Shown here piece by piece: positions 53,383 through 60,934 of a DNA stretch of 64,000 nucleotides. Origin of the DNA: Enterocloster asparagiformis (GTDB taxonomy: Bacteria; Bacillota; Clostridia; Lachnospirales; Lachnospiraceae); NCBI GenBank assembly GCA_018380885.1, contig JAGZSY010000028.1:1-64000 (forward strand), given 5' to 3'. How positions within the stretch are numbered: position 1 is the first letter of the stretch; each line of letters starts with the position of its first letter. The notes below the pieces were generated by a model. It worked only from the letters and a program-made list of their open reading frames with translations, had not been told where the DNA came from and ran no database searches. The position numbers and the translations under genes were made by a program.

Positions 53383-54408
53383 TCAATAGGTTCTCTCCTC
53401 CAGGGCTTCTTTTACATTTTCCCCGGTAAATACGGTCTCCGGGACAACGTACATTTTCGCCACCGCCTCGCCGTTCTCCAGCTTTTTGATCACAGTCTCC
53501 ACGTACTCGCCCTGGTTGGGGTTGCACTCCACGTCCGCGGTTATGCTGCCGCTGTCCACCAGCTGCAGGCCCGCCTTCACAGCGTCAAAGGAGATGACGA
53601 TGATATCCCCCTTCTCCCCCGCCTTCAGCCCGGCCTCCCCGATCGCCTCCAGGGCGCCGAAGGTCATGTCGTCGTTCTGTGAAATCACCACGTCTATGTC
53701 GGGATAGGCGCGCAGCAGCCGTTCCATCTGCTCCTGCCCCTTTGCAGTTGTGAACTCCGCGTCCACCTGGTCCAGAATCACCCAGTTCTCATGTTCCCTG
53801 GCCACCTCGTTGAAACCGCTGGTGCGGCCGATGGTGGCCGTGGCCCCCTGGGTGCCCTGCAGCACCACGATCCGAATCCTGTCGTCCTGCCGGTTATTCC
53901 GTTTCAGGCAATCGTTTAACGCGTCCGCGGCCATCCGCCCCTCCTTGTAGAAATCGGAGCCGATCCAGGTGGTGTACAGCGACTGGTCCCTGACGTTCAC
54001 CTTCCGGTCAATCAAAATCACCGGAATCTGCGCCTCCTTTGCCTCCTGGAGCACGGTCTCCCAGCCGTCCTCCGCAATGGGCGAGAACACGATGTAATCC
54101 ACCCGCTGGGAGATAAAGCTGCGCAGCGCCTTGATCTGGTTCTCCTGCTTCTGCCTGGCGTTGTTGAAAATCAGGAAATAGCCGTTTTCTTTGGTAAATA
54201 TCCGCTGGAGCGAGGCCGTGTTGGCTGTTCTCCATACGGATTCGCTGCCCACCTGGGACACCCCCACCACAATCAGGTTTTCATCCACAGGCGTGCGCGT
54301 GTCCTCGGTCTGCTCCACCCCGTAGGCCCCGGCGCAGCCGGACAGAAGGAGCGCAGACAACAGCGCGGCTGTCACAAGCCGGCCAATTTTTTTCCCTGTC
54401 AGTTTCAT
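53383..54408 (-). CDS. Sugar-binding lipoprotein of the kinase/regulator cassette
   Basis: 341 aa Peripla_BP_4-type lipoprotein (lipobox LLSGC, Cys25 from this start). Motifs: ENLIVVGVSQVGSESVWRTANTASLQRIF, FSPIAEDGWETVLQEAKEAQIPVILIDRKVNVRDQ and VISQNDDMTFGALEAIGEAGLKAGEKG. It is clearly similar in pattern to the YtfQ-like protein at 49203. Being placed between kinase and response regulator genes, it most likely hands ligand to the kinase's outer domain. The ATG at 54408 has AGGTGAG 7 nt upstream; an earlier GTG overlaps the kinase stop. Confidence 0.85.
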   Translation of the reverse strand: MKLTGKKIGRLVTAALLSALLLSGCAGAYGVEQTEDTRTPVDENLIVVGVSQVGSESVWRTANTASLQRIFTKENGYFLIFNNARQKQENQIKALRSFISQRVDYIVFSPIAEDGWETVLQEAKEAQIPVILIDRKVNVRDQSLYTTWIGSDFYKEGRMAADALNDCLKRNNRQDDRIRIVVLQGTQGATATIGRTSGFNEVAREHENWVILDQVDAEFTTAKGQEQMERLLRAYPDIDVVISQNDDMTFGALEAIGEAGLKAGEKGDIIVISFDAVKAGLQLVDSGSITADVECNPNQGEYVETVIKKLENGEAVAKMYVVPETVFTGENVKEALEERTY

Positions 54409-54416
54409 GATCCATC

Positions 54417-55931
54417 TCACCTTTCGCCTGCGCCCGGCGGATTGTCCTTTGCCTTGACCGCCGGTATCGTCAGTGTCACCACGGTTCCCCCGCCCTTTTC
54501 CGACCGGATATCCATCCCGTATTCCGGGCCGAAATACATGTGTATCCGCTCGTTCACATTTGCCAGGCCAAAGCCCTTCTCCGTCTCGCGGCAGGGCCTG
54601 CAGATCTCCCTTCGCAGCTGCTCCAGGTCGGACTCGTCCATCCCCACCCCGTTGTCGCCCACCGTCAGGCGGAGGACCTCCCCCGCCTTCTCACCGCGGA
54701 CGCGGATGCAGCCCTTGGCCCTCTTGTATTTTATCCCGTGATAGAGCGCATTTTCCACCAGAGGCTGCAGCGTCAGCTTCAGAATCTGGTAATCGTAGAG
54801 CGCGGGGTCAATCTGGATATCATACTCCAGGATATCGTGGTAGCGCACCTCCTGTATCTCCAGATAGCTGCGGATGTGCTGCTCCTCCTCCCTCAGTGAA
54901 ATGAACTCCCGCCCTCTGCTGAGCACCAGCCGGAAAAAGTTGGACAGCGTCACCACCATGCCCACCGCCTCGTCCGCCTGATCGCCCTCGATGAGCCAGA
55001 CAATGGTGTCCAGGGTATTGTAGAGGAAATGGGGATTGATCTGCTCCTGCAAAAGGCGAAGGTCCAGCCGGCGCAGCTTCTGCTCGTCCTCCTTTGTCTT
55101 TTGCACCAGCTGCTGCATATTTCCCGCCATGTCGTTAAAGCTCCTGGCCAGAATCTCGATCTCATCCCCTGAGCTGACGTCGGCCCTGGCGCTCAATTCC
55201 CCCTGGGATACCCTGCGGGTTGCGTCGTAGAGCACGTTTATGGGCCGCAGGATATCCGCCGTTATCAGGTATGTGACCATCACGGTCAGGATCAGCAGCA
55301 CCAGCACCAGCAGGCCGCAGGCGATGACAAAGTTGTGAATCTGGCGGTTTAAATCCGTTGTCACCGCCTCCATGCTTTTGGTCTGGTAATAGATGTAATA
55401 CTGGATATTGTCCTGAATCAGCTCGGTGAGGATGTAGATGTTGTTGTCCAGCTCCTGGATGTTCTCATCGTACCGGCCACCGATGGAGATATTTTCCATT
55501 ATATCGTCCACCCGCTTCTCCAGGGTGTCGATATTGCGCAGGAGGCTTTCCAGCCACACCCGGCTCTCCGCCTCGGTGGTGATATCCCTCAGGGTCGTGA
55601 ACTCGCCCCGCAGCTCGTGGATCAGCGCGTAGGGGTCTTTCAGCGTCTCGTCCTGCGATATGTCCTCGTACCCCACATATCCCACCACAAGCTTGTACAG
55701 GCTCTCGTCCATCTCCTCTTTGAAGTTTAAGTTGTAGTTGTTGGCGATGGTCATGCTGCTGACGATTTTATCGTATACCCGGCTGTATCTCGTCATGGAG
55801 ACCAGGAGAACCACCACGAAAATAAGAAACGGCAATACAATCGCCGCTGAGAGAATCAGTATTTTTTTGTTGATTGAAAATCGGACGCGGCTTTTCTCCG
55901 CCGCCTTCGGTTGGAAAATATTGGAATCCAT
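54417..55931 (-). CDS. YesM-type sensor histidine kinase
   Basis: 504 aa. First membrane segment about 23-46, extracytoplasmic helical part 47-200, second membrane segment about 202-224, HAMP (225-280), then His_kinase domain with His301 in EQINPHFLYNTLDTI and an HATPase (NALYHGIKYKRAKG, DNGVGMD, KGFGLANVNERI). This is the LytS/YesM family, partner to AraC-type regulators such as the one at 51748. The short, mostly helical sensor suggests it needs the adjacent lipoprotein to read the sugar. Its own consensus-like promoter lies at 55973-56001. Confidence 0.93.
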   Translation of the reverse strand: MDSNIFQPKAAEKSRVRFSINKKILILSAAIVLPFLIFVVVLLVSMTRYSRVYDKIVSSMTIANNYNLNFKEEMDESLYKLVVGYVGYEDISQDETLKDPYALIHELRGEFTTLRDITTEAESRVWLESLLRNIDTLEKRVDDIMENISIGGRYDENIQELDNNIYILTELIQDNIQYYIYYQTKSMEAVTTDLNRQIHNFVIACGLLVLVLLILTVMVTYLITADILRPINVLYDATRRVSQGELSARADVSSGDEIEILARSFNDMAGNMQQLVQKTKEDEQKLRRLDLRLLQEQINPHFLYNTLDTIVWLIEGDQADEAVGMVVTLSNFFRLVLSRGREFISLREEEQHIRSYLEIQEVRYHDILEYDIQIDPALYDYQILKLTLQPLVENALYHGIKYKRAKGCIRVRGEKAGEVLRLTVGDNGVGMDESDLEQLRREICRPCRETEKGFGLANVNERIHMYFGPEYGMDIRSEKGGGTVVTLTIPAVKAKDNPPGAGER

Positions 55932-55972
55932 TTGTCTGCCTGTCCTCGATGGGTGCGTGATTGATTATAGCT

Positions 55973-56001
55973 ATTATAAGCGGATTTGCCCATCGGGGCA
56001 A
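55973..56001 (-). promoter_or_regulatory. Promoter of the kinase/lipoprotein/regulator cassette
   Basis: Minus strand: -35 TTGCCC (55996-56001), 17-bp spacer, -10 TATAAT (55973-55978), about 40 bp before the kinase start. Confidence 0.75.
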
Positions 56002-56059
56002 CCGGTTTTTGCGGGGAATGCGGTCAGAACGGAAATATCCGCCCATTCCCCGTTTCCGG

Positions 56060-56785
56060 CTACCGGCGGCAGAGCAGCATACCGGCCGCCATTCCGGCCA
56101 GGACCGCGGCCGCGAAGGCCCTGTCGTACCAGCGCACCTGCGTCACGGCGTAGTAGGTGCGGTCCCCGTCCCCGGAAAAGCCCTTGGACTCCATGGCCAT
56201 GGCCACGCTCTCAGACCAGCGGATCCCATTGACCAGGGCGGTAAACACCGGCTTCAGGGACAGAGGAGACAGCTTCATGCCGCGCACCTGGCAGGCCAGC
56301 CTGGCGTCGTCGTACTCCTTGCGGATTTCCGGCAGCAGGTGGAAGGCTGCCAGCACGCCGTAGGCGAACTTGGGCGGGATTTTACCCTGGTGGATCAGGC
56401 TGGCCACAAAGACCTCCCCATCCGTGGTCAGGGCAAAGAGGATGCCCAGGCCGGCAAAGGCCAGCACGCGGCTTCCCAACTGCAGCGCATTGTACAGGGA
56501 GCGGCTGGAAGCCGCCGCCAGGGCGAAGTTCAGGCTGCCCTGCGCGGCCGGGCCCGCCGTCCCCCTGGTGTTCCAGAGACCGGCAAAAAACAGGCTCAGG
56601 GCAGCGGCGACGGCCGGAATCAGAATTTTTACAATGGACGCGGCCCTGGCCCGGGAGGCAAACAGCAGGGCCGCCAGGCAGAGCCCAAACACGGCCAGGC
56701 TCAGCTCCACCGAATAGGAGAAGGACATGACCAGCCCGCACACCAGGATGGTCACGGCTTTGTAAAAGGGATTTAAGCGTTCCAT
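56060..56785 (-). CDS. ykoC: ECF transporter T component (YkoC-like)
   Basis: 241 aa membrane coupling protein of the energy-coupling-factor transporter. Four to five hydrophobic segments (LVCGLVMSFSYSVELSLAVFGLCLAALLFASRA, GILFALTTD...) plus the cytoplasmic Ala-Arg motifs: RMKGF-like QVRGMKLSPLSLKPV and MAMESKGFSGDGDR. The latter motif pair binds the ATPases. The ATG at 56785 has GGAGGAG 7 nt upstream. Last gene of the TPP-controlled ykoFEDC unit. Confidence 0.92.
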   Translation of the reverse strand: MERLNPFYKAVTILVCGLVMSFSYSVELSLAVFGLCLAALLFASRARAASIVKILIPAVAAALSLFFAGLWNTRGTAGPAAQGSLNFALAAASSRSLYNALQLGSRVLAFAGLGILFALTTDGEVFVASLIHQGKIPPKFAYGVLAAFHLLPEIRKEYDDARLACQVRGMKLSPLSLKPVFTALVNGIRWSESVAMAMESKGFSGDGDRTYYAVTQVRWYDRAFAAAVLAGMAAGMLLCRR

Positions 56786-56786
56786 A

Positions 56787-58391
56787 TCATTCTCCTCCTC
56801 TGTTCGCCTGCGGCCGCGCTTGCGGCACAAGCGTTTTGCCGGTCAGCCGGTAAATACGGTGCGCGTAGGCCCCGGCCAGCGCCTCGTCGTGGGTGATCAT
56901 GATCACCGTCAGGCCCCTGCGTCCCACCTGGTCCATGACCCGCTCCATCAACGCCCTGGTGGAGCGCTCGTCCTGGCCGTAGGTGGGCTCGTCCAGCAGC
57001 AGAATCCGCTGGCCGCCGGCCAGCATGGACAGGACGGCCAGGCGCCGCTGCTGCCCCTGGCTCAGCATGTAGGGCGAATATTTTTCGTACGCGCCCAGCC
57101 CGAACTCTTCCAGCAGCTGCCGGGGTTCCTCCGGCCGCCCCCAGAGCTTAAGGCCCAGGGCCACCTCCTCCAGAACGTTCTGGGTCACAAACTGGCTGCC
57201 CGGATTCTGAAACACCATACCCAGCTCCAGATATAGGTCCCGGGGCCTGATTTTGCTCAGCTCCCGCCCGTCCACGCGGATGCTGCCCCCATAGGGGCGC
57301 CGCCCCAGCAGGGTGTAGAACAGACTGGTCTTGCCGCTCCCGCTGGGCCCCAGGATGGCCGTGAGCTCCCCCCTGTTAAAGCGCGCGCTGGCGGACTCAA
57401 TGAGGAGGGCCTGCTGCGCGTCGGCCCCAGACCGGCCCGTTCCCCACAGCCTTCTGCCGCCGGAACCGTCCCTGCGCAGGCTGACCCCCTCCAGCACAAT
57501 GGCGGGCTGTTTTCCGGCCGTCCGTGCCTCCGCTTTCCGACCTCCGGCCGTCTCTTCCTCCGCCGTCTCTTCCTCCACCGCCTGTCCGCCCGCGCGCACT
57601 GTCGGGCGGCCCGCAGGGCCCTTGCGCAACTTCTGGGGAAACGAAATTCCCAGGCGGTGGAACAGTTCCTCAAACCCGCCCATGTTTTCCGGGGTGATCC
57701 CCCGTTTCACCACACGTCCGCCCTCGCCCAGGACCACGAACTCGTCGGCCAGGTCCAGCCACAGGTCCGGCCGGTGGTCGATGGCCATGACGGTGAGCCC
57801 GTCCCGCTCCTTCCGCTCCCGCAGCAGGCCGATCAGCCCTCTGGCCGCCTCCCCGTCTATATTGGCAAAGGGCTCGTCCAGGAACAGCCCCCTGGACCCA
57901 ATGGCAAAGAGACAGCACAGGGCCGCCTTCTGCTTTTCACCCCCGGACAGCGTGTGCAGCTTGCGGTCCAGCAACGGCGTCAAGTCCAGCTCCGACGCCA
58001 GGGCATCCATGCGGCCGTCCATCTCCTCCGGGGGCAGCGAGATATTCTCCATGCAAAAGCGCAGCTCGTTTCGCAGCGTATCCATGCAGAACTGGAGGTC
58101 CGGATTCTGAAAGAGCATGGAGAGTAAGCCCGCCCGCTCCCCCGGCTTTAATTCCCCCACGGGACGCCCCAGAATGCGGATGCTGCCGCCCGCCAGCACA
58201 CCGCCGTTCTCCGGGTAAAGCCCGGCGCAGACCGCGGCCAGCGTGCTCTTGCCACAGCCGCTTGGCCCGATCAGCACCGTGGTTTTCCCCTGCCCAGCCT
58301 CCAGGCAGGCGTGGTCCAGGATATTGCGCTTAGACTGTTCAAAATAGCGGAAGCAGACGTCCTCCGCCTCTAAAAATGGGACCATTTTCAT
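56787..58391 (-). CDS. ykoD: Fused ECF ATPase (YkoD-like, EcfA1-EcfA2)
   Basis: 534 aa with two ABC domains in one chain. Domain 1: Walker A GPSGCGKS (42-49), signature TLSGGEKQK (148-155 region), Walker B LFLDEPFANID (169-179), H-loop IDHRPD. Domain 2: Walker A GPSGSGKT (348-355), signature MLSQGQQRR (442-450), Walker B LLLDEPTYGQD. A low-complexity E/A/R-rich linker (about 257-295) joins them. The fused form is normal for YkoD. It provides ATP energy for HMP/thiamine uptake by YkoE. ykoC starts 1 bp after it. Confidence 0.93.
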   Translation of the reverse strand: MKMVPFLEAEDVCFRYFEQSKRNILDHACLEAGQGKTTVLIGPSGCGKSTLAAVCAGLYPENGGVLAGGSIRILGRPVGELKPGERAGLLSMLFQNPDLQFCMDTLRNELRFCMENISLPPEEMDGRMDALASELDLTPLLDRKLHTLSGGEKQKAALCCLFAIGSRGLFLDEPFANIDGEAARGLIGLLRERKERDGLTVMAIDHRPDLWLDLADEFVVLGEGGRVVKRGITPENMGGFEELFHRLGISFPQKLRKGPAGRPTVRAGGQAVEEETAEEETAGGRKAEARTAGKQPAIVLEGVSLRRDGSGGRRLWGTGRSGADAQQALLIESASARFNRGELTAILGPSGSGKTSLFYTLLGRRPYGGSIRVDGRELSKIRPRDLYLELGMVFQNPGSQFVTQNVLEEVALGLKLWGRPEEPRQLLEEFGLGAYEKYSPYMLSQGQQRRLAVLSMLAGGQRILLLDEPTYGQDERSTRALMERVMDQVGRRGLTVIMITHDEALAGAYAHRIYRLTGKTLVPQARPQANRGGE

Positions 58392-58994
58392 TTACACCTC
58401 GTCGAAATCAAGCGCCCTCTGCCCCAGGGCGTAGCCTCTGAGGATGCCGGATTTGGCCAGGCCGTCGGCCAGCAGCTTACATCCAACGCCGCAGAACAGG
58501 AAGGAGCTGACCAGCCGGACTGCAAAAATCGTGAGCACCAGCCATGGGGCCAGCGTCCAGTACCTGGAGCGCAGACCGGTCCAGAGAAAACTGAGTACCG
58601 TACAGCCCACGCTGGCCAGGGCCATGGTGCCCATGTTGAAGCGGCGGTAGCCGAAGGCCGCAAAGCCCAGCTCAGATCCCAGGCCCTGGATAAATCCGCT
58701 GATGAAGATAATGGGGCCGAACATATTTCCCATCAGCACCTCCAGCAGCGCGGCCAGCATCTCTGCAATGATCCCCACTCCGGGCTTGCGGATCACATAG
58801 GTGGTAAAGGTGGCGGCCATAAACCACACGCCGTAGATCGGCTCATAGCCTAAGATTCCCAGACCAAAGGGCGTCAGGGCCGTGGTCAGCGCCGTGCCCA
58901 GATAGACCATCCCCAGATAAACCACCGCAAACAGCACGCCCGCGATGCCCACCATCAGAATATCCTTTAATTTCCATTCATATGTACGTTTCAT
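58392..58994 (-). CDS. ykoE: HMP/thiamine ECF S component (YkoE)
   Basis: 200 aa, about six hydrophobic segments. YkoE-type sequence: LKDILMVGIAGVLFAVVYLGMVYLG, the region YEPIYGVWFMAATFTTYVIRKPGVGIIAEMLAALLEVLMGN, and FISGFIQGLGSELGFAAFGYRR. The conserved E and N in AEMLAALLEVLMGN shape the ligand pocket in the family. The YkoE family imports hydroxymethylpyrimidine or thiamine; the TPP riboswitch supports this. It abuts ykoD. Confidence 0.92.
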   Translation of the reverse strand: MKRTYEWKLKDILMVGIAGVLFAVVYLGMVYLGTALTTALTPFGLGILGYEPIYGVWFMAATFTTYVIRKPGVGIIAEMLAALLEVLMGNMFGPIIFISGFIQGLGSELGFAAFGYRRFNMGTMALASVGCTVLSFLWTGLRSRYWTLAPWLVLTIFAVRLVSSFLFCGVGCKLLADGLAKSGILRGYALGQRALDFDEV

Positions 58995-59037
58995 GTCTCA
59001 TACCTCTCTTTTCCCGCGTTGTATAGCGTGCTTTTTC

Positions 59038-59673
59038 TCATTCCGCCGTGGGGCTGTTCACCGACAGGGTGATTTCCATCACATAGTGGCTCAGGTTCTC
59101 GCCGCAGTATTTTGCCGCCTCGTTGAAATAGGCGAACAGGTCCTGCACATCCCCCTCCAGCACGGTCACATAGTGGGAGGAATGGGAGTAAAGCCCCCTG
59201 TCAATTGCCAGGTTCACCACATTGGCGATGTACTCCATGTAGTTGGCAACGCCCATGGGATAAAGGGAAATCTTGCAGGCCGCCGGAAAATGGATATCCC
59301 TTGCGGCCGCCTCGTTGGCCGGGTCGTCCCCTGCCGCCAGAAAGGCGTCCGCGTCCGTGTCGCCCGGACAGCCCTTGGACAGGGTGGCCTCCATCGTCAT
59401 GTGCACGCCCTCCCGGTAAGCGTGGACAAAGCAGGCTTTCACGGCGTCCAGCACGTGGACGCGCTTGCCTCGGTAGACGGTGGACAGCTTGTCCGTCATC
59501 ACCCAGACATTTTCCGTGTTCACCTTGCCGATCGCGCCTAAGATTATGTCGATAAAGTGGTCGGACATGGGGGAGAGGCTGAAGCGGCAGCCGGTGATCT
59601 CCTGTCTGGCGCCGCAGGTCCCGCAGCCGCAGGAGCCGTAGGTTACATATGGTTTTTCATTTGTTTCGGGCAT
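59038..59673 (-). CDS. ykoF: Thiamine/HMP-binding protein YkoF
   Basis: 211 aa, YkoF family (two ferredoxin-like ACT-type halves). Family motifs: EITGCRFSLSPMSDHFIDIILGAI and later AACKISLYPMGVANYMEYI with GLYSHSSHYVTVLEGDVQDLF. The N-terminus carries an unusual cysteine cluster (SCGCGTCGARQEITGC). The protein binds pyrimidine/thiamine in the cytoplasm; its role in uptake is not settled. First gene after the TPP riboswitch; AAGGAGG lies about 9 nt before the ATG. Gene order ykoF-E-D-C matches B. subtilis. Confidence 0.9.
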   Translation of the reverse strand: MPETNEKPYVTYGSCGCGTCGARQEITGCRFSLSPMSDHFIDIILGAIGKVNTENVWVMTDKLSTVYRGKRVHVLDAVKACFVHAYREGVHMTMEATLSKGCPGDTDADAFLAAGDDPANEAAARDIHFPAACKISLYPMGVANYMEYIANVVNLAIDRGLYSHSSHYVTVLEGDVQDLFAYFNEAAKYCGENLSHYVMEITLSVNSPTAE

Positions 59674-59702
59674 AAAAAAAGACCTCCTTTTTGGTTTCCC
59701 GG

Positions 59703-59724
59703 GAAAACAAACAGAGATCCTCTG
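59703..59724 (-). terminator. Candidate terminator of the riboswitch expression platform
   Basis: Minus strand: short hairpin CAGAG-GAT-CTCTG (59712-59724), followed by TTTGTTTT. A palindrome TTTCCCGGGAAA lies directly downstream. Ligand binding could favour this stop. Confidence 0.6.
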
Positions 59725-59735
59725 AACATGTATTC

Positions 59736-59818
59736 TCTTCCTACGCCGGCATTATCCGGATCAGGTAAACGGGTCAGGCAGAACCACTCTCAGCCGCGTG
59801 CGCGGCCCCCCGGGAATC
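59736..59818 (-). promoter_or_regulatory. TPP (thiamine pyrophosphate) riboswitch
   Basis: On the minus strand the aptamer reads GCGGCTGAGAG, then ACCC, then ACCTGATCCGGATAATGCC and GGCGTAGGAA, close to the consensus CTGAGA...ACCC...ACCTGATCTGGATAATGCCAGCGTAGGGA. It lies between the promoter and ykoF, so rising thiamine pyrophosphate should switch off the HMP/thiamine importer. Confidence 0.95.
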
Positions 59819-59855
59819 AATCGTTATATTTAATTTGCTCTGCAAAGCAATTTTT

Positions 59856-59884
59856 ATTATAGTAGCATTTTCTAAAAATGTAAA
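59856..59884 (-). promoter_or_regulatory. Promoter of the ykoFEDC unit
   Basis: Minus strand: -35 TTTACA (59879-59884), 17-bp spacer, -10 TATAAT (59856-59861). The -35 box lies within the last codons of the upstream acyltransferase gene. Confidence 0.82.
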
Positions 59885-60918
59885 GAACCTTTTGGGGAGG
59901 CTTTTGACCCGCGGGCAAGGCACAGGGCCGAAAGCGCCAGGGATATGGTCCAGGTGAGCGCCGCCACCAGCGCCATCTGGCCGATACCCGGCTCCCACTT
60001 GAAAACATTTCTCATCAGAATATCCAGGGCTGAGAGCACGCCGCCGTGGAACAGATAGATGTAAAACGTCAATCTGCTCAACCCGCTCAGGTCCGCGGCC
60101 ACCGGCCGACCGGCAAAACCGGCAAATACCAGAAGGCTGCTGAGCACAATCAGGCCGGACAGGGGGTGGATCACCTGGTATCCCGGCAGAATCTCGTACC
60201 AGAGCTTGCGGTGAAACAGCCAGGCGGCCGCGGCCAGGCAGACCAGGCCCACGGAGAGGCAGACGTTTTTCCAGGGGTTTTCTCCCTTTTCCCTGAAATG
60301 AAAGCGGATTGCGGCCCCCATCATAAAATACCCCAGGTATATAAGCCACTGGAGATACCAGGGCAAAGCGGCGCGCGCCGACAGCGCCATCCCGGCCAGA
60401 GTGCAGGCCGCCCCGGCCGCGAACCAGGCCCGCTCCCCCATCCGCTCCCGCAGGCGGACCAGAACCGGCGTCACCGCGTACAGCCCTGCCAGCATGTACA
60501 TGAACCACATGTGAAAGTACGGCACCCCGTTCAGCCACAGGAGCAGGGGCTGCCCCAGCTGGTCCGTTCCCGCGGTGTGCTTGATGTAAATCTTCGCCAG
60601 CAGCACCGCGTAGGCGTAAGCCACGTACAGCGCGCTGAACACCAGGGTGGGAATCCCCATTTTCCTCATGGATTTCCGGTAAAACCGCCGGAAATCCATG
60701 TTGCGCCGATCCGTCAGCAGAAAGGCGCCGCTGAGCATCACAAACAGCGGCACCGCATCCCGGGTCAGGCTCTGCATGAGGGCGGCCAGGGTCCGCCGGG
60801 CCGCGGGCATACCGGGCTCCCACCCTGCCAGATAGATGCTGCCCGTGTGCAGCACTACCACCGAGGCGCAGCAGATCACCCGCAGCAGGTCGTATTCCCG
60901 TTCCTTCACTCTCTCCAT
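59872..60918 (-). CDS. Acyltransferase-3 family membrane protein
   Basis: 348 aa with about ten hydrophobic segments. The N-terminus YDLLRVICCASVVVLHTGS is the acyltransferase-3 start motif, with the catalytic-type His in VVLHTG. Further family patterns are DFRRFYRKSMRKMGIPTL and LNGVPYFHMWFMYMLAGLYAVTPVL. These enzymes O-acetylate or succinylate cell-surface sugars, lipids or antibiotics; the substrate here is unknown. It lies 16 bp downstream of an ABC exporter subunit in the same direction and is probably cotranscribed, so it may modify what the exporter moves. Confidence 0.88.
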   Translation of the reverse strand: MERVKEREYDLLRVICCASVVVLHTGSIYLAGWEPGMPAARRTLAALMQSLTRDAVPLFVMLSGAFLLTDRRNMDFRRFYRKSMRKMGIPTLVFSALYVAYAYAVLLAKIYIKHTAGTDQLGQPLLLWLNGVPYFHMWFMYMLAGLYAVTPVLVRLRERMGERAWFAAGAACTLAGMALSARAALPWYLQWLIYLGYFMMGAAIRFHFREKGENPWKNVCLSVGLVCLAAAAWLFHRKLWYEILPGYQVIHPLSGLIVLSSLLVFAGFAGRPVAADLSGLSRLTFYIYLFHGGVLSALDILMRNVFKWEPGIGQMALVAALTWTISLALSALCLARGSKASPKGSLHF

Positions 60919-60934
60919 CTCGGCCCTCCGGTCC

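Noticed and set aside
55932..56059. Inverted repeat CGGGGAATG/CATTCCCCG after ykoC as a terminator
   Set aside because: Arms are perfect, but no T run follows on the minus strand, where A residues follow instead. Termination there is not supported.
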